Source of the DNA: Paramuribaculum sp.
Lineage (GTDB): Bacteria > Bacteroidota > Bacteroidia > Bacteroidales > Muribaculaceae
Length of the DNA: 34,479 nt
Reading direction: 5' to 3'
Assembly: GCA_009775605.1 (NCBI GenBank)
Contig: VSPV01000006.1
Coordinates: 1-34,479, forward strand
The notes under the pieces are model-generated. The model saw nothing but the letters and a program-made list of their open reading frames with translations. It did not search any database and had not been told where the DNA came from. Below are positions 31,434 through 34,479 of the stretch, piece by piece. Position 1 is the stretch's first letter. Every line of letters starts with the position of its first letter. A program made the translations under genes and the position numbers.

Positions 31434-33461
31434 TTACGACTTGTAGTTACGGGTTTGTACCTTGATGGCTTCGTAATTGAGAGGCTCCTTGATGAGGATG
31501 GGCTTCTCATTGTCACCGGTGTACTTCCAGCAGCTTACATACATATAGTGCTCGTCGTCGCGCTTGGCCTCGCCGTCGGCGGTCTGATACTCCTCGCGGA
31601 AGTGTGCGCCGCACGATTCGTTGCGGTTCAGGGCGTCGATTGCCATCATCTTGGCGATTACCAGGAAGTCCTCCAGACGCAGAGCCTTCTCGAGCTCGGT
31701 GTTGAGGTCGTCGGCGCTGCCAACGATGCGCAGGTCGGTATAGAATTCCTTACGTACGTCCTCGAGTTCGTCAAGCGCCTTGACAAGACTCTGGAGGGTA
31801 CGGCCCATGCCTACGAGGTTCCACATCACGTGGCCCAGACGCTTGTGAATCTGGTCGGGCGACTTGGTACCCTTGATGGCCATAAGCTTGGCTATGCGGT
31901 CGCGAACGCCCTTCTCGGCCTCGTCGAATTCGGGAGCGTCGGTCTTGAAGTGAGGCACCTTGATCTGGTCGGCAAGGTAGTTCTGCATAGTGTAGGGAAG
32001 CACGAAATATCCGTCGGCAAGACCCTGCATGAGTGCCGATGCGCCCAGACGGTTTGCGCCGTGGTCGGAGAAGTTGCACTCGCCGATGGCAAACAGACCC
32101 TTGATTGAAGTCTGAAGCTCGTAGTCAACCCAGATACCGCCCATGGTATAGTGGGAGGCGGGGAATATCATCATCGGGGTCTCGTAGGGGTTGTCGTCGG
32201 AAATCATCTGATACATGTCGAAGAGGTTTCCGTAACGGTCACGCACCACGTCGGCGCCCAGACGGTCTATGGCGTATTTGAAGTCGAGATATACGGCGTT
32301 GCCGGTTCCCACACCGTAGCCGGCGTCGCAGCGCTCCTTGGCGGCACGGCTGGCGATGTCGCGCGGACACAGGTTGCCGAATGCCGGATAGCGGCGCTCC
32401 AGATAGAAGTCGCGGTCTTCGTCGGGAATGTCGGTAGGACGTTTCTTGCCTGCGCGGATAGCCTCGGCATCCTCTTTCTTCTTCGGAACCCAGATGCGGC
32501 CGTCGTTACGCAGCGACTCGCTCATAAGGGTGAGTTTCGACTGGTCTTCGCCGTGAACGGGGATACATGTGGGGTGAATCTGGGTGAAAGCGAGATTGGC
32601 AAGATAAGCGCCTTTCTTGAAAGCCTGGACAGCGGCCGAGCCGTTGCAGCCCATGGCGTTTGTCGAAAGGAAGAATGTGCGTCCGTAGCCGCCGGTAGCG
32701 AGCACCACTGCGTGTGCGGCATAGCGCTCGATTTCGCCGGTGATGAGGTTGCGCACGATAATACCGCGGGCACGGCCGTCGATTATCACCACGTCAAGCA
32801 TCTCGCGGCGGTTGAACGAACGAACCTGACCCTTTTCAATCTGGCGGTTGAGCGAGGCGTAGGCACCGAGCAGAAGCTGCTGGCCGGTCTGGCCCTTGGC
32901 ATAGAATGTACGGCTCACCTGAGCGCCGCCGAACGAACGGTTGGCCAGGAGGCCGCCGTATTCACGTGCGAAGGGAACACCCTGCTGCACGCACTGGTCG
33001 ATGATATTGTTCGACACTTCAGCCAGACGGTAAACGTTGGCCTCGCGGGAGCGGAAGTCGCCGCCCTTCACTGTGTCGTAGAAAAGACGGTAAATGGAGT
33101 CGCCGTCGTTCTGATAGTCCTTGGCCGCGTTTATACCGCCCTGTGCGGCGATGGAGTGAGCGCGGCGAGGGCTGTCCTGGATGCAGAAGTTCCACACATT
33201 GAATCCGAGCTCAGCGAGAGTGGAGGCTGCCGAAGCACCGGCAAGGCCGGTACCTACCACAATTATATCGAGGTTGCGTTTATTGGCGGGGTTAACCAGT
33301 TTCTGATGGGCCTTGTAGTTCGTCCATTTCTGGGCCAGAGGGCCTTCCGGTATTTTGGAATCGACTTGATATTCCGGAAGCTTTGACGACTCTATGTCGG
33401 CATAGTCCTTCATGATGGGGGTAGAATCAATCATACCCTCAAGTTTATTTAAGTCTGCCAT
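31434..33461 (-). CDS. sdhA: Succinate dehydrogenase/fumarate reductase flavoprotein subunit
   Basis: A 675-residue flavoprotein. The N-terminal FAD site is VVGTGLAGASAASTLAELGF (about residues 68-87); HSIAAQGGINAAKD carries the His that binds FAD covalently in the family. A HPTCIP and an RRYPAFGNLCPRDIASR segment lie in the substrate domain, with a MGGIWVDYELQTSIKGLFAIGEC stretch further on. The length is a little above the enterobacterial type, as usual for Bacteroidetes. It works between SdhC and SdhB, in the TCA/fumarate respiration branch. Confidence 0.96.
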   Translation of the reverse strand: MADLNKLEGMIDSTPIMKDYADIESSKLPEYQVDSKIPEGPLAQKWTNYKAHQKLVNPANKRNLDIIVVGTGLAGASAASTLAELGFNVWNFCIQDSPRRAHSIAAQGGINAAKDYQNDGDSIYRLFYDTVKGGDFRSREANVYRLAEVSNNIIDQCVQQGVPFAREYGGLLANRSFGGAQVSRTFYAKGQTGQQLLLGAYASLNRQIEKGQVRSFNRREMLDVVIIDGRARGIIVRNLITGEIERYAAHAVVLATGGYGRTFFLSTNAMGCNGSAAVQAFKKGAYLANLAFTQIHPTCIPVHGEDQSKLTLMSESLRNDGRIWVPKKKEDAEAIRAGKKRPTDIPDEDRDFYLERRYPAFGNLCPRDIASRAAKERCDAGYGVGTGNAVYLDFKYAIDRLGADVVRDRYGNLFDMYQMISDDNPYETPMMIFPASHYTMGGIWVDYELQTSIKGLFAIGECNFSDHGANRLGASALMQGLADGYFVLPYTMQNYLADQIKVPHFKTDAPEFDEAEKGVRDRIAKLMAIKGTKSPDQIHKRLGHVMWNLVGMGRTLQSLVKALDELEDVRKEFYTDLRIVGSADDLNTELEKALRLEDFLVIAKMMAIDALNRNESCGAHFREEYQTADGEAKRDDEHYMYVSCWKYTGDNEKPILIKEPLNYEAIKVQTRNYKS

Positions 33462-33501
33462 ATCTGTTGATGGTGAATTATTTTGTCTTGACTAAATTAA
33501 T

Positions 33502-34284
33502 TTATTCGCATACCTGCTGGAAAATGCAGGGAGCCTGGTCGCCCACAACAGCGTTTTTGCCTTCCGATGCAAACTCCATGTACTGTTCCAGAAGCGCGGG
33601 ATCGCTGGTATAGGTACCTTTATGGGCCTGGACGGTAAACACGATTGCCTGAGCAATGAAAAGAGCCACTACAATCGAGCTCCACCACATACCGATGCAT
33701 TTGAGACGTTTAATCCACACATCGTTATTCCAGCCGCATGACTGGAACATCGACCAGAAGCCGTGGTTAAAGTGGAACCACAGGGCAATGAAACCGATAA
33801 TGTAGACCACCGGAGTAAACCAGTAGCTGAACGCTTCATTGATAAAAAGCGTACCGGCCTGGGGAGGGAACTCACCATGGATACCCAGAACCTCCACAAG
33901 CTGCATCTTTGCCCAGAACTGGATAAGATGGAGCACGAGGAAAGCGAGAATCACGATGCCGAGCACAAGCATGTTCTGTGAGGCCCATTCAACCTGAGCG
34001 GGCTTCTTCACCACATTGTAACGGTCGTTACCGCGAGCCTTGCGGTTCTGCACAGTCAGCCATACGGCATAAATGATGTGGATGATGAAAAGCAATGCCA
34101 GTCCGGCAGAGGCTATAAGAGCATACCAGTTGGCGCCGAGGAAGTTGCACACCTCATTATAGGCTGCAGGCCAGAAAAGCGCAACTCCATTCATCAACGC
34201 GTGAAATGTTACGAATAGGATTAGGCAAACACCGGTAACAGCCATTACCAGCTTCCTTCCTATAGATGAACTTGTTAACCACAT
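33502..34284 (-). CDS. sdhC: Succinate dehydrogenase cytochrome b subunit
   Basis: A 260-residue membrane subunit of the Bacteroidetes type (single, large SdhC; no separate sdhD). Hydrophobic helices are at about 14-37, 55-76, 103-124, 153-174 and 203-222, with His residues in the helices that can bind haem (FVTFHALMN, LFIIHIIYAV, LVLHLIQFW, LWFHFNHGFW). It passes electrons to the quinone. The first gene of the operon, 40 bases before sdhA. A -7 box lies upstream. Confidence 0.93.
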   Translation of the reverse strand: MWLTSSSIGRKLVMAVTGVCLILFVTFHALMNGVALFWPAAYNEVCNFLGANWYALIASAGLALLFIIHIIYAVWLTVQNRKARGNDRYNVVKKPAQVEWASQNMLVLGIVILAFLVLHLIQFWAKMQLVEVLGIHGEFPPQAGTLFINEAFSYWFTPVVYIIGFIALWFHFNHGFWSMFQSCGWNNDVWIKRLKCIGMWWSSIVVALFIAQAIVFTVQAHKGTYTSDPALLEQYMEFASEGKNAVVGDQAPCIFQQVCE

Positions 34285-34348
34285 AGCAGTTAGAAATTTA
34301 AAATATTGAGTTAATTAATGAAAATCATACAGATAGCCTTATTATCTG

Positions 34349-34356
34349 CAAAATTA
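34349..34356 (-). promoter_or_regulatory. -7 box of the sdhCAB operon
   Basis: On the - strand the word is TAATTTTG, a full match to TAnnTTTG, about 65 bases upstream of the sdhC start. A -33 TTTG is not evident. The remaining upstream DNA to the end of the window is A/C-rich and holds nothing recognisable. Confidence 0.5.
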
Positions 34357-34479
34357 AAAGAATTTAGTACTTCTCACAACATTTCCGCCAAAAATTTCCC
34401 ATCCCCTCCGCATTCCACCCAAATCACCACTCAAATCCAATCCAAATCCCAAACATAACCAATCCAGCGCCCCAGCGCC

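Noticed and set aside
32151..33386. 411-codon frame opposite sdhA
   Set aside because: Shadow of sdhA on the other strand; no start signal and no domain.
1..34479. CRISPR array, rRNA or tRNA genes
   Set aside because: No regularly spaced repeats and no cloverleaf or rRNA-like sequence were seen; the TGACCC/GGGTCA stem near 21761-21794 was considered as a tRNA or tmRNA fragment but lacks a T-loop.

Overview
The window reads as a piece of a Bacteroidales chromosome. The evidence is the complete tra operon of a CTnDOT-type conjugative transposon (DUF3408, DUF4134, DUF4133, DUF4141, TraJ to TraQ), several -7 boxes of the form TAnnTTTG, almost no Shine-Dalgarno sites, and a Bacteroidetes-type sdhCAB operon. 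Intergenic repeats and protein style suggest Muribaculaceae or a close relative, but that is an inference.

Region 1 (1-13881) is the conjugation module on the + strand. An AT-rich, repeat-laden leader and a block of inverted repeats (a candidate oriT or control region) precede traA, two DUF3408 genes, traD, traE, traF, the VirB4-like ATPase traG, a 44-residue membrane protein missed by length filters, traI, traJ, traK, traL, traM, traN, traO, two zinc-less primase-like proteins, traQ and a lysozyme. A hairpin follows. Together they encode a type IV-like mating apparatus. No relaxase, coupling protein or integrase lies in the window.

Region 2 (13951-19286) is on the - strand: two coupled lipoprotein genes, an HU gene coupled to a 53-residue CxCxxC protein, then the usual ICE accessory cluster (DUF3873-like, PcfJ, PcfK and small unknowns) joined by a repeated short intergenic linker.

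Region 3 (19287-24805) is a mosaic cargo or island region: inverted repeats and tandem hairpins, an AT-rich two-gene operon (unknown protein plus PIN-type nuclease) with its own promoter, three tandem 12-bp repeats, a promoter-to-terminator unit of about 190 bp (candidate small RNA or 32-residue peptide), a DUF4143 ATPase behind a 12-bp inverted-repeat operator, a HicB-like antitoxin fused at its start to the tail of a lost partner, and a Fic protein. The PIN pair with the flanking DNA structure is the best candidate for an undescribed system.

Region 4 (24806-29800) looks chromosomal but rearranged. A decayed GNAT gene (24890-25168) and an intact one (29164-29772), in the same orientation, bracket a phosphodiester-glycosidase-like gene with a LytTR regulator, a WG-repeat protein with a monofunctional transglycosylase, and a DUF4251 protein.

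Region 5 (29890-34479) is core chromosome: msrA, then the sdhB, sdhA, sdhC operon reading leftwards.
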